Shown: in pieces, positions 17,106 to 26,406 of the stretch | Position numbering within the stretch: the stretch's first letter is position 1 | How the letters are laid out: every line of letters starts with the position of its first letter | NCBI RefSeq assembly: GCF_007859305.1 | Contig: NZ_VOHE01000009.1 | Coordinates: 1-64,000, forward strand | Source: Luteimonas wenzhouensis | GTDB taxonomy: Bacteria; Pseudomonadota; Gammaproteobacteria; Xanthomonadales; Xanthomonadaceae | Length of the DNA: 64,000 bases | Direction: 5' to 3' | Notes under the pieces: model-generated | Seen by the model: only the letters and a program-made list of their open reading frames with translations | What the model was told of the DNA's origin: nothing | Databases searched by the model: none | Program-made: the position numbers and the translations under genes

Positions 17106-17999
17106 ATGTCGTCGTTGCGTGTCGTCCTGCTGCTGCTGGTGATCGCCACCAGCACCGTCCTCCACGTGGTTCCCCTGCTGGCGGTGGCGCTGGTGAAGGT
17201 GGCGGTCCCGGCGCGCGGCGTGCGCCGCGGCTGCAACGCCGTCCTGACCGCGATCGCGGAAAGTTGGATCGGGCTCAACAACCTGCTCTGGGACCGCTGC
17301 AGCGGCGCGCGGATCACGGCCACCGGGCTGGAGCAGGTGCGGCCGGACGGACACTACCTGGTGCTGGCCAATCACCAGGCCTGGGTCGACATCCTGGTGC
17401 TGCAGAAGCTTTTCAACCGCCGCATCCCCCTGCTGCGCTTCTTCCTCAAGCGGGAACTGGTCTGGGTACCGCTGCTGGGCCTGGCGTGGTGGGCCCTGGA
17501 TTTCCCGTTCATGGGCCGCCACACCCGGGCCCAGATCGCCCGCAATCCGGCGCTCGGCCGGCGCGACATGGAAGCCACGCGCCGGGCCTGCGAGAAGTTC
17601 CGCGACATCCCGGTGGCGATCATGAACTTCGTCGAGGGCACGCGCTTCACCGGAGACAAGCACGCGCGCCAGGCTTCGCCGTACCGGCACCTGCTCAAGC
17701 CGCGCTCGGGCGGCGTGGCCTACGTGCTCGATGCGATGGGTGATTCGCTGCACGGCATCCTCGACGTCACCATCGCCTATCCGGGCGGACGGCCGAGCAT
17801 GGTCGACCTGATGTCGGGGCGGGTGCGCGAGGTCCGCGTGTCGGTCCGGGTGCGGCCGCTACCGACCGACGTGCCGCGCGCGGGCGACGAGTCCGACCGC
17901 GCCACCCGGGCGCGCTTCCAGCAATGGCTGAACGCGCTGTGGGAGGAGAAGGACATGGAGATGGCACGTCTGCTGGGGCAGGGCGGCGCCCCGGCCTAG
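17106..17999 (+). CDS. 1-acyl-sn-glycerol-3-phosphate acyltransferase-like protein (YihG-like)
   Basis: A 297-residue membrane acyltransferase of the PlsC superfamily. An N-terminal hydrophobic segment (residues 5-30) precedes the catalytic NHQAWVD motif (HxxxxD) near residue 93, a FVEGTRFTGDK motif (EGTR, phosphate binding) near residue 180 and a C-terminal extension. This layout fits the YihG/acyltransferase group, which acylates lysophosphatidic acid using acyl-CoA or acyl-ACP. It converges on the ABC ATPase gene with only 21 bases between stops. Confidence 0.85.
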   Translation: MSSLRVVLLLLVIATSTVLHVVPLLAVALVKVAVPARGVRRGCNAVLTAIAESWIGLNNLLWDRCSGARITATGLEQVRPDGHYLVLANHQAWVDILVLQKLFNRRIPLLRFFLKRELVWVPLLGLAWWALDFPFMGRHTRAQIARNPALGRRDMEATRRACEKFRDIPVAIMNFVEGTRFTGDKHARQASPYRHLLKPRSGGVAYVLDAMGDSLHGILDVTIAYPGGRPSMVDLMSGRVREVRVSVRVRPLPTDVPRAGDESDRATRARFQQWLNALWEEKDMEMARLLGQGGAPA

Positions 18000-18020
18000 C
18001 TCCCGGGCGCCGGCCCGGCG

Positions 18021-18735
<715 letters not shown>

Positions 18736-18743
<8 letters not shown>

Positions 18744-19935
18744 GGATCGCCTCCACCGGGTCCAGGCGCGAGGCGCGCCAGGCCGGCGCCAGCGCCGCGC
18801 CCATGCCGGCGATGGTCGCGATCGCCATCGCCGCCGGGATCAGCGCCGGTGGCAGCGGGATCACGAACAGGCCCGGCCCGAAGCGGTTGAACACCCAGAC
18901 CAGGCCGAGGCCGGCCAGTGCGCCGATCGCCGAACCGATCAGGCCGAGCACCGCGCCCTGGACCAGGAACACCCGCAGCAGCTGGCGGCGGCGGGTGCCC
19001 ATCGCACGCAGGATGCCGATCTCGCGCGTGCGCTGGGCCACGCTCACCGCCAGCACACTGGCGATGCCCAGCGCCACCGACATCGCGACGAAGAAGCTGA
19101 TCATGCGCGTGGACAGGCTCTGCGAACTGAGCGCGTTCATCAGCTGGGCGTTGCTCTCCATCCAGCTTTCGGCCTGCAGGCCGGTGAGCCCGCGCACGCG
19201 CGCGGCCAGCTGGTCGGCCTCGAAGAGCTTCTCGACGGTCAGGTCGATCACGGTCACGCCGCCGGGCAGCGCCAGCAGCGACTGCGCCTGCTTGAGGTCG
19301 GTGTAGACGTATCGCGAATCGAGGTCGCGCACGCCCAGTTCGAAGATGCCGGCGATGGTCACGATCGCGTCGCGGCCGTCGCCCGCTTCCAGCCGCAGCT
19401 TGCCGCCCAGGCGCAGGCCCAGGTCGTCGGCAAGGATCCGCCCGACCAGCACGTTGCCCGAGCCGACCCGCAGCTGGCCTTCCACCATGTGCGCGTCCAG
19501 CGGGATCACGCGCAGGTAGCGCGGCGGATCGATGCCGACCAGCGCCACCGATTCCACCGCGTCGCCACGGCGGCCGAAGGCCGGGCCCGAGACCAGCGGC
19601 GAGACCGCGGTGATGCCGGGCAGGTGGTCGAGGACGTCGCGCACCTGGAGCCAGTTGTCGATCGGGCGCAGCGACTGCGGCCGCGGATCCTCCAGCACCA
19701 GCTGCAGCACGCCGTCGCCGGCGCGGGCGAGGCGGTTGACCTCGCGCGGCGCCTCCACGCGGATGTGGGCCTGGGTGCCGAGCGTGCGGTCGATGACGTT
19801 GGCCTGCAGGCCCGAGATCAGCGCGGTCACGAACACGATCACGGCCACGCCCACCGAGATGCCGACCAGGATCAGCAGGCTCTGGGTCCGGCCCTGGCGC
19901 AGGAAGCGCAGGGCGATGCTGGCCTCGATCCACAT
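18736..19935 (-). CDS. FtsX/MacB-like ABC transporter permease
   Basis: A 399-residue permease: one N-terminal membrane helix (about residues 20-42), a periplasmic MacB-PCD-like domain (about 45-270), then an FtsX domain with three helices at the C-terminus ([16 protein letters not shown]..., and the [16 protein letters not shown] coupling-helix motif). This is the four-helix topology of MacB-class transporters, here with the ATPase as a separate polypeptide. It starts three bases after the adaptor gene stops. Confidence 0.88.
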
Positions 19936-19938
19936 CGC

Positions 19939-21192
19939 TCAGTCCAGCGACATCGGCAGCTCGCCATGGGTCGCGGCGCGGTCGTGGTGGCCTGCCTCGG
20001 GCAGCGGCTGGACGCGGACGCGGGCGCGGTCGCCTTCCCCGGGCAGCGCGCCGGCGCCCAGGGCGGCCGCTGCGACGACCTGGTCGCCGGGTTCGAGGCC
20101 GTCGAGCACCTCGCTCATCGCCAGCCCGCGCAGGCCCAGCCGCACCGGCACCCGTTCCACGCGTCCGCCACGGATCCGCAGCACGGCGGCCCGGTCGCTG
20201 CCCGGGTCGGCATCGAGCAGGGCGTCGTTGGGCACCGCCAGCCCGTCGTCGCGCCGGCCGGTCTCGACCGTGGCGGTGACGGTCATGTCCTGGCGCACGA
20301 AGTCGGCTTGCGGGTCGATCCGCAGGCGCACGTCGACGGTGCCGCGCGCCGGGTCGACGGCCGGGGCGAGGTGGAACACGGTGGCCGTGAACGGCCGCAT
20401 CGGGAACGCGTCGGCGATGCAGGTGGCGGGCTGGCCGACCTCGAGCCGCTCGAGGTTCTTCTCGTCCACCGACAGCAGCACCTCGCCGGGGGCGTCGCGG
20501 GCGATCTCCAGTAGCACCTGGCCAGGCGTGACCGTGTCGCCCGGCTCGACGTTGCGTACCAGCACGGTGCCGGGCACGGTGGCGCGGATCTGCGCCCGCG
20601 CCAGGTCGGCCTCGGCCTGCTCCAGTTGCTGGATGGCCTGAAGTTCGCGGGCCCCGCCGTCGAGCGCCTGCAGCGCCAGGCGTGCCTGCTCGGCCGCCGC
20701 GCGCGCGGCGACGACGGCCTGCGCCGCGACTTCCACGCTCTCGCGCGAGACCAGCTGGCGCTCGCCAAGTTCGCGCCGGCGGGCCAGTTCGCGTTCGGCC
20801 TGGTCGAGTTCGGCCTGCGCCTGGCGCAGACGGGCACGGGCATCCGGGCGCTCGTTGCTGCGCAGGGCCTCGAGCGCGGCGCGGGCCTCGTCGCGGCGCG
20901 CCTCCAGGTCGCGCGCGCGCAGCACCACCAGCAGGTCGCCCGGCTCGACCCGGTCGCCGTCCATCACCCGGCGCTCGAGCACCAGGCCGGAGATCTCCGC
21001 GCCGACCAGCACCCGCGACGGCGTCGCGACGCGACCGGTGGCGACCACGTTGTGCACCAGCGGTCCGCGTACGACCTCGTAGCCGGGCAATTGCGGTCCC
21101 CGCAGCCAGGCCACGGCCCACGCCGCGACCGCCACCAGTCCCACCGCAGCCGCCGCCGCCCACCACCTGCGGCGCGCCTTGCCCTCGGCCAT
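19939..21192 (-). CDS. Periplasmic adaptor (HlyD/MacA-like membrane-fusion protein)
   Basis: A 417-residue adaptor with an N-terminal membrane anchor (residues 10-30), a lipoyl half-motif (VVATGRVATPSRVLVGAEISG), a long alpha-helical hairpin rich in Ala/Arg/Glu (about residues 100-200), the second lipoyl half (IRATVPGTVLVRNVEPGDTVTPGQVL) and beta-barrel/membrane-proximal domains. It should link the inner-membrane MacB-like permease to an outer-membrane channel; no TolC gene is nearby. The last 30 residues are His/Ala-rich and not conserved in the family. Confidence 0.88.
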   Translation of the reverse strand: MAEGKARRRWWAAAAAVGLVAVAAWAVAWLRGPQLPGYEVVRGPLVHNVVATGRVATPSRVLVGAEISGLVLERRVMDGDRVEPGDLLVVLRARDLEARRDEARAALEALRSNERPDARARLRQAQAELDQAERELARRRELGERQLVSRESVEVAAQAVVAARAAAEQARLALQALDGGARELQAIQQLEQAEADLARAQIRATVPGTVLVRNVEPGDTVTPGQVLLEIARDAPGEVLLSVDEKNLERLEVGQPATCIADAFPMRPFTATVFHLAPAVDPARGTVDVRLRIDPQADFVRQDMTVTATVETGRRDDGLAVPNDALLDADPGSDRAAVLRIRGGRVERVPVRLGLRGLAMSEVLDGLEPGDQVVAAAALGAGALPGEGDRARVRVQPLPEAGHHDRAATHGELPMSLD

Positions 21193-21350
21193 CGTCGACC
21201 CCCGCCTCGAAAGTGCGAAGTGTCGCCTGAATGCCGTGACGGCGCCATTCGCGGCAGGGCGGACGCAAGCTCCCGTCGCGGGGCGGCATCGACGCGCGGG
21301 CCACGGCGGAACGGGCAGACTGGCCGTCCGGACCAGACCAGGGAGCCGCC

Positions 21351-21719
21351 ATGCACCAGTTCCATCCCTCCGCCGACGACGTCATCGCCGTGACCGTCGA
21401 AGGGCAGATCACCTCCGCCGACCTGCAGGCGCTGATGGACCGGATCGAGCAGGTCCTGTCCCGGCATCCGGCCATGCACATGTTCATCGAAACCCGCTCG
21501 CTGGGCACCCTGGAACTGGCCGGGTTCGGGGGCCACCTGGCACGGGCGATCCCGCTGCTGAAGGAGTTGCGGCGATTCGGGCGCATCGCGGTGGTGGCCG
21601 ACCAGGCATGGGTGCGCGCCGGCACGCGGCTCGAGAGCGCGCTGCTGCCGTTCGTCAGCTACCGCGTCTACCGCCCGGAGCAAAGGGACGAAGCATTGGC
21701 GTGGGTCACGCAGGGCTGA
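21351..21719 (+). CDS. STAS/SpoIIAA-like protein
   Basis: A 122-residue protein of the SpoIIAA-like (DUF3478) fold: IAVTVEGQITSADLQALMDRI at the start, MFIETRSLGTLELAGF in the middle, and IAVVADQAWVRAG near the end. STAS-type folds bind nucleotides or act as anti-anti-sigma regulators, but this family's role is not known. It is divergent from the adaptor gene, with 158 bases between them, and has a GGGAGCC ribosome-binding region just before the ATG. Confidence 0.75.
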   Translation: MHQFHPSADDVIAVTVEGQITSADLQALMDRIEQVLSRHPAMHMFIETRSLGTLELAGFGGHLARAIPLLKELRRFGRIAVVADQAWVRAGTRLESALLPFVSYRVYRPEQRDEALAWVTQG

Positions 21720-21798
21720 TCCACACCGGCGAACCCCGGCAGTCGCGCGGCGAGGCCCGGGCCGGCGCCAGGGTTGCGCCGGCCGGCCGCGTCGGCAC

Positions 21799-22860
21799 TC
21801 AGAGCATCGCCAGTTCCACGTTCGTGAGGTTGCCGCGGTACTCGTTGCGCAGCCGCACCTTGCGCGCGAGGTCGTTGATGATGTGGCCGGAGAAATCGAC
21901 CCCGGTCAGCTCCTCGGCCATGTTGATGCCGCCGGGCGTGTCGACGTTCACTTCCATCAGCTTGTCGCCGACGATGTCCAGCCCGGCCAGGTACATGCCG
22001 TCGCGGACCAGCTTGGGCGCGACCAGTTCGGCCAGGCGCAGGGCGTCGGCGTCCGGTTCGGCCAGCTCCACCTTGCCGCCGGCGCTGATGTTGCTGCGCG
22101 CGTCGCCGGAGTCGTTGTAGCGGCGGAAGCAGGCGTAACGCCCGTCCACCTGCAGCGGACGCCCGTTGAGGGTGAGCAGGCGCAGGTCGCCGTCGACCGC
22201 CTTGGGCAGGTACTCCTGGGCGATCGCGTAGCCGTCGCGGATCACCGCGTCGATCATCTGGTTGACGTTGGCCCCGCCGTCGCCGTTGACCACGAACACG
22301 CCCTGGCCGCCGGAGCCCTGCAGCGGCTTGATCACGCCGCGGCCGCCCTGGTCGGCGATGAAGGCCTTGATCTGTTCGGCATCGCGGCTGATGCAGGTCA
22401 CCGGCCGCACTTCCTCCGGGAAATGCTGGAAGTAGGTCTTGTTCGACGCATCGGTGAGGTGGATCGGGTCGTTGAGCACGATCACCCCGCGCGCGACCAC
22501 CAGCTGGGCGAACAGCAGGGCGCTGTTCGGCGCCCAGGGCCGGTCGACCGCCTCGTCGGCCGGGTCGCTGCGCAGCATCAGCACGTCCAGCTCCTCGACG
22601 TTGATGCGCTCCACGCGCGCATCGTCGCCATGCAGGTCGCCGAGCAGGGCCGCGTCCTCGTCGTAGGCGTCGCGGCGCGGCAGGTGGGCCCTGGCATGGA
22701 CCACGCCCGAGGGGTCGTAGATGAAGTCCTCCAGCCCGATCAGCGCCACCGAATGGCCGCGGTTGATGGCGGTGCGGGCGAGGCGGATGGTGGTGTAGTT
22801 GTCCTTCTCGGTCGCCACGTCGTTGACGACGAAGCCGAGGCGCAGGGGGCGGTCGATCAT
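21799..22860 (-). CDS. ATP-grasp ligase (glutathione synthetase-like)
   Basis: A 353-residue ATP-grasp enzyme. Recognisable parts are an N-terminal pre-ATP-grasp domain (LRLGFVVNDVATEKDNYTT), the NDPIHLTDASNKTYFQ segment like that of GshB, the nucleotide-binding VIKPLQGSGGQGVFVV (near residue 180), an RLLTLNGRP strand and the metal-binding LMEVNVDTPGGIN near residue 320. The family joins a carboxylate to an amine with ATP. A true gshB would normally stand alone. Here the gene is the last of a three-gene operon and overlaps the DUF1704 gene by four bases, so a different peptide ligation is possible. Confidence 0.8.
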   Translation of the reverse strand: MIDRPLRLGFVVNDVATEKDNYTTIRLARTAINRGHSVALIGLEDFIYDPSGVVHARAHLPRRDAYDEDAALLGDLHGDDARVERINVEELDVLMLRSDPADEAVDRPWAPNSALLFAQLVVARGVIVLNDPIHLTDASNKTYFQHFPEEVRPVTCISRDAEQIKAFIADQGGRGVIKPLQGSGGQGVFVVNGDGGANVNQMIDAVIRDGYAIAQEYLPKAVDGDLRLLTLNGRPLQVDGRYACFRRYNDSGDARSNISAGGKVELAEPDADALRLAELVAPKLVRDGMYLAGLDIVGDKLMEVNVDTPGGINMAEELTGVDFSGHIINDLARKVRLRNEYRGNLTNVELAML

Positions 22861-24083
22861 GGGCTCAGGTCCAGGGGCAGCGGGGTGGGATGGGCGTGGT
22901 GGAGTTCGGACACGTCGAGGCGGCGGCACTGGGCGAGCGCGTCGCGGAAGCCCGGTGCGGTGGCGTAGCGCGGCAACAGCCGTGGCGGCACCGCCCAGCC
23001 TTCCTCGACCAGGCGGTCGAGGGCGCGGCGGTGGCGCAGCGCGAACTTGCCGGCGAACAGGGGCTCGAACGCACCGCCTTGGCCGAGGTCCTCGAGCAGC
23101 TCGCACAGGCCGCGCAGGTACACCGCGTCCTTGGTCAGGCCGCCGCCGCGCAGGGCGCGCACGGCCACGTCGAAGGCCTCGTCGGTGGCGAAGCCGTGCT
23201 GCTCGTGCAGGCAGGCGAAGATCGCCGGGATGCCCTGGCGACGGACCGCCATGTCGGCGGCGATGACGCGGGCGGCGAGGATCCGCAGCCGTTCGCCCGG
23301 GAGGTAGCCGGCCAGGAACTCGGCCAGCACCCCGAGCCCCTCCTGCAGCGGGTCGTACCCGGCCAGGCCGGCCCCCAGCTGCCGCAGCGGCTGGCGCGAA
23401 CCGTTGTAGTGGGTCACGACGTGGGTGCCGACCTCGTGCTGCAGCAGCGGCTGCAGGCGTGCCGAGGGCAGCCGCAGCCCGGCGTCGAGGTACAGCCGTC
23501 CGTTCGAGACCATCATCAGCGAGCCGATGTCGGCGTCGACCACCACGTCGAGCGAGAAGTCCGGGACCTGCCCGCGGTACCACGCCACCTCGTCCTCGAC
23601 CGCGGCGACGACCGCGTCCACGCCGAGATCGGCCTCGAGCGGCTCGCCCGGCACGACCTGCTCGAGCAGGCGTCGCGCCAGCGCCAGCAGTTCCGGCTCC
23701 ACGGTCCCGAACAAGGCGACGCTGGCGTCGATGAAGGCCGCGGTTCCGCGCAGCCGCACCAGGTCCAGGACATGGACGAGGTCGCGCTGCTTCTCGCCGA
23801 GCAGGCCGGCCAGCAGCGGCGATTCGATACGGTCCATCGGCAGCGCCAGCAGCCGGCGGCGCATTGCGTCCAGGTCCAGCACGGGCTCGGCGTAGCGCAG
23901 CGGCGACACGCGCGCGTGCCCGCTGCCTTCGAACTCCCGCCACAGCGCGTCGGTGCCGAGCGGGTTGAGCGCGAGCAGCCAGTCGAGCCCGGCGTCGATG
24001 CCCAGCAGCGTGGCGTCGACCTGCGCCGCCACGGGCGGCAGTTCGCGGCCTTCGCGATGTCGCGGGGGCGCAGCGGCGTTCAC
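22857..24083 (-). CDS. DUF1704 (QEGLA-motif) putative metallo-carboxypeptidase
   Basis: A 408-residue cytoplasmic protein named in databases for its QEGLA motif (here LQEGLGVLAEF, Glu248) and for effects on flavohemoglobin expression. The zinc-binding HExxxH motif is intact (HEVGTH, residues 216-221), and Glu248 is a plausible third ligand. Eukaryotic members of the DUF1704 family (MATCAP/TMCP, KIAA0895L) are carboxypeptidases that trim tubulin tails. The bacterial substrate is unknown. It starts with GTG at 24,083, overlapping the upstream stop (GTGA), and its own stop overlaps the ATP-grasp start. See findings for the proposed ligase/peptidase pair. Confidence 0.85.
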   Translation of the reverse strand: MNAAAPPRHREGRELPPVAAQVDATLLGIDAGLDWLLALNPLGTDALWREFEGSGHARVSPLRYAEPVLDLDAMRRRLLALPMDRIESPLLAGLLGEKQRDLVHVLDLVRLRGTAAFIDASVALFGTVEPELLALARRLLEQVVPGEPLEADLGVDAVVAAVEDEVAWYRGQVPDFSLDVVVDADIGSLMMVSNGRLYLDAGLRLPSARLQPLLQHEVGTHVVTHYNGSRQPLRQLGAGLAGYDPLQEGLGVLAEFLAGYLPGERLRILAARVIAADMAVRRQGIPAIFACLHEQHGFATDEAFDVAVRALRGGGLTKDAVYLRGLCELLEDLGQGGAFEPLFAGKFALRHRRALDRLVEEGWAVPPRLLPRYATAPGFRDALAQCRRLDVSELHHAHPTPLPLDLSP

Positions 24084-24955
24084 GGCCGCCTCCGGAACTC
24101 CGGGCGGATCTGCGCGACCGCCGCGTGCAGGCCCCGCTGCAGGTCGCGCAGGGCGGCGATGTCCACCTGGCCGGTCCACTCGTCCATGAAGATCTTCTTG
24201 TACTCGGGCGAGATGGTGCACACGCGCTCGCCCCAGCGGTCGTACACCCACTCCGGGAAATGGCCGCCGGTCGGCCAGCGCACGTTGGCGCGCACGTCGG
24301 GGGCGCGGCCGAGCACCGGCGTGCGGCGCAGCGCGGCGGCGAAGCGGTCGGCGACCTCGCGCCAGGCGCCGGGGGCAACCGTGCTCAGGCCGAGCTCGAT
24401 GTCGGGATTCCCCTCCTGCGGCGCAGGGGCGGCGTCGGCGCCGTCGCGGCGGTGGTTGTAGCTGTGCAGGTCGATCAGCAGCACCGTCTCCCAGCGCTCC
24501 AGGAGTCGCTCGATGAGCTCCTCGACCATGGCGTAGAAGCGGTCCCAGCGTGCGAGCGAGTGCGCCACTTCCGTCCCGGGCAGCGCCTCGCGCCAGGCCT
24601 CCAGGCCCCAGCAATCGTCGGGCCGGCGGTACACGGCCTTGTCGCGCGGGCGGTTGAGGTCGACCTCGAAGCGCGAGACCGGCACCGTGATGCGGACGTC
24701 GCCCACGTCGGTGAGCACGCCGGTGAACGGATCCTCCTCGCGCAGGCGCGCGTCGTCGGCAAGCGCGACCAGCGGCTGCAGGGAAGGGCGGATCGCGTGG
24801 CCGTCGTGGATCGCGGTCGCGATGACCGGCCCATCGCGCAACATGATGTCCCAGTCGCGCTCGCGCGCGGACGCGGCCAGGCACGGCCGGGTCTCGAACC
24901 AGTCTCCGGAATGGAGGGTGGGAGGAGGGGGAGAAGTACCTTCGGGCGCCATCAT
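24080..24955 (-). CDS. N-formylglutamate amidohydrolase family protein
   Basis: A 291-residue enzyme of the N-formylglutamate deformylase family. The typical sequence VSRFEVDLNRPRDKAVY (residues ~80-96) and LLIDLHSYNHR, which places a metal-binding His after Asp, are present. The family hydrolyses N-formyl- or N-acyl-amino acids, as in histidine degradation, but there are no hut genes here. It is the first gene of an operon with DUF1704 and ATP-grasp, each overlapping by four bases. Two tandem ATGs (24,955 and 24,952) are possible starts. Confidence 0.85.
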   Translation of the reverse strand: MMAPEGTSPPPPTLHSGDWFETRPCLAASARERDWDIMLRDGPVIATAIHDGHAIRPSLQPLVALADDARLREEDPFTGVLTDVGDVRITVPVSRFEVDLNRPRDKAVYRRPDDCWGLEAWREALPGTEVAHSLARWDRFYAMVEELIERLLERWETVLLIDLHSYNHRRDGADAAPAPQEGNPDIELGLSTVAPGAWREVADRFAAALRRTPVLGRAPDVRANVRWPTGGHFPEWVYDRWGERVCTISPEYKKIFMDEWTGQVDIAALRDLQRGLHAAVAQIRPEFRRRP

Positions 24956-25111
24956 GCCGACGGATGCTGGCAGCGCCGCAATGATCGGGCCGTGAGACCA
25001 TGCCGGGCGCCGGGGGCATCGGTTCAGGTGCGTCGAGGCCGCGTCGCGGACGGGGCCGACGCGCCTGATGGATGCCCGTACAATCGCGGACTTTCCCGCA
25101 CCGGCCTGCCC

Positions 25112-25657
25112 ATGGCACCCAACGCGACCATCTACCGGGTCGAGCTCCAGGTCACCGACATGGACCGGCACTACTACGCCGGACACGTGTTCTCGCTCGC
25201 GCAGCATCCGTCCGAGACGCCGGGGCGGTTGATGCTGCGCCTGGCCGCGTTCGCGCTGTACGCCGACGAACGCCTGGAGTTCGGGCGCGGCCTGAGCACG
25301 GCCGACGACGCCGACCTGTGGCAGCGCGACTACACCGGCCAGATCGAACGCTGGATCGACCTGGGCCAGCCCGACGACACCCGCGTCCGCCGCGCCTGCG
25401 CCCGCGCCGGCGAGGTGGTGGTGGTCAACTACGGCGGGCAGGCGGCCGAGGCGTGGTGGGACCGGCACGCCGGCGCGTTCTCGCGACTGCCCAACCTCAC
25501 CGTGCTCGATGTCGCACCGGCCGACGTCGAAGCGCTCACCGCGCTGCTCGAACGCAGCATGCGCCTGACCGCGATGATCCAGGACGGCGAGCTGCAATTG
25601 ATGAGCGAGCGGCTGAACGTGGCCGTCACGCCCCGGGTTCGCAAGCGGGGCCGCTGA
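25112..25657 (+). CDS. yaeQ: YaeQ-family protein
   Basis: A 181-residue protein matching YaeQ throughout: ATIYRVELQVTDMDRHYYAG at the start, HPSETPGRLMLRLAAFALYA, then DLWQRDYTG and IDLGQPDDTRVRRAC, and MIQDGELQLM near the C-terminus. YaeQ has a PD-(D/E)xK-like nuclease fold and was once linked to RfaH-type elongation control, but its function is unsettled. It is divergent from the formylglutamate operon (156 bases between starts). Confidence 0.92.
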   Translation: MAPNATIYRVELQVTDMDRHYYAGHVFSLAQHPSETPGRLMLRLAAFALYADERLEFGRGLSTADDADLWQRDYTGQIERWIDLGQPDDTRVRRACARAGEVVVVNYGGQAAEAWWDRHAGAFSRLPNLTVLDVAPADVEALTALLERSMRLTAMIQDGELQLMSERLNVAVTPRVRKRGR

Positions 25658-25748
25658 ACTCCTTTCGTACGACGCGTGCACGTCGTTGTCGCGCCGCATT
25701 TACGGGCGCTTGCCGAAAGTGCCGGTTCCTCCACGAAGGAGCACGGCG

Positions 25749-26258
25749 ATGACGGATGCACGCGAACACCTGCTGGACTGGCTGCGCGATGCGCATGCCA
25801 TGGAACAGCAGGCCGAACAGATGCTCAAGGCGCAGGCGGCGCGCATCGAGCACTATCCCGAACTGAAGGCGCGGATCGAGCAGCACATCGAGGAGACGCT
25901 CGGCCAGCAGGCGCTGCTGGAGGGCTGCATCACGCGGCTGGGAAGTTCGCCGTCCAGGCTCAAGGACGCCATGGGCAAGGTCGCGGCCATGGGACAGGCG
26001 ATCGGCGGCATGGTGGCCTCCGACGAGATCGTCAAGGGATCGATGGCCGGTTACGTCTTCGAGCACATGGAGATCGCGTCCTACCGCACCCTGATCGCGG
26101 CCGCGGAGGCGCTCGGCGACCAGGAGACGCGGGCGGCCTGCGAGCGGATCCTGGTCGAGGAGGAAGCGATGGCGCGCTGGCTGCAGGACCACCTGCCGGA
26201 CGTCACCCGTCAGTTCCTGGAGCGCGCCGATACCCCCGGGGCCACGGCGAAGAAGTAG
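25749..26258 (+). CDS. Ferritin-like DUF892 (YciE/YciF-like) protein
   Basis: A 169-residue four-helix protein of the DUF892 family with LRDAHAMEQQAEQML, HIEETLGQQALLEGC, FEHMEIASYRTLIAAAE and ILVEEEAMARWL, which supply the carboxylate and histidine ligands of a di-metal centre. Relatives are induced in stress and may store or scavenge iron. An AAGGAG ribosome-binding site precedes the ATG at a normal distance, which fixes the start. Confidence 0.85.
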   Translation: MTDAREHLLDWLRDAHAMEQQAEQMLKAQAARIEHYPELKARIEQHIEETLGQQALLEGCITRLGSSPSRLKDAMGKVAAMGQAIGGMVASDEIVKGSMAGYVFEHMEIASYRTLIAAAEALGDQETRAACERILVEEEAMARWLQDHLPDVTRQFLERADTPGATAKK

Positions 26259-26406
26259 TCGTCGCGACCTGATCGCGCATCGCGAATGAGGCGTCCGGCC
26301 GCCTGCCGGGTCGGACGTCGCGGTGCGGCCCCGATTGCGGTACTGCGCGGATTGTTGGCGGCGACGGCGGTTGCTACGCTCGCACCGACGCCGCAAGGGG
26401 CTGCAC

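Noticed and set aside
21799-22860. ATP-grasp gene as the housekeeping glutathione synthetase
   Set aside because: The motifs are GshB-like, but four-base coupling to DUF1704 and a formylglutamate amidohydrolase is not the usual gshB context; left as a general ATP-grasp ligase.
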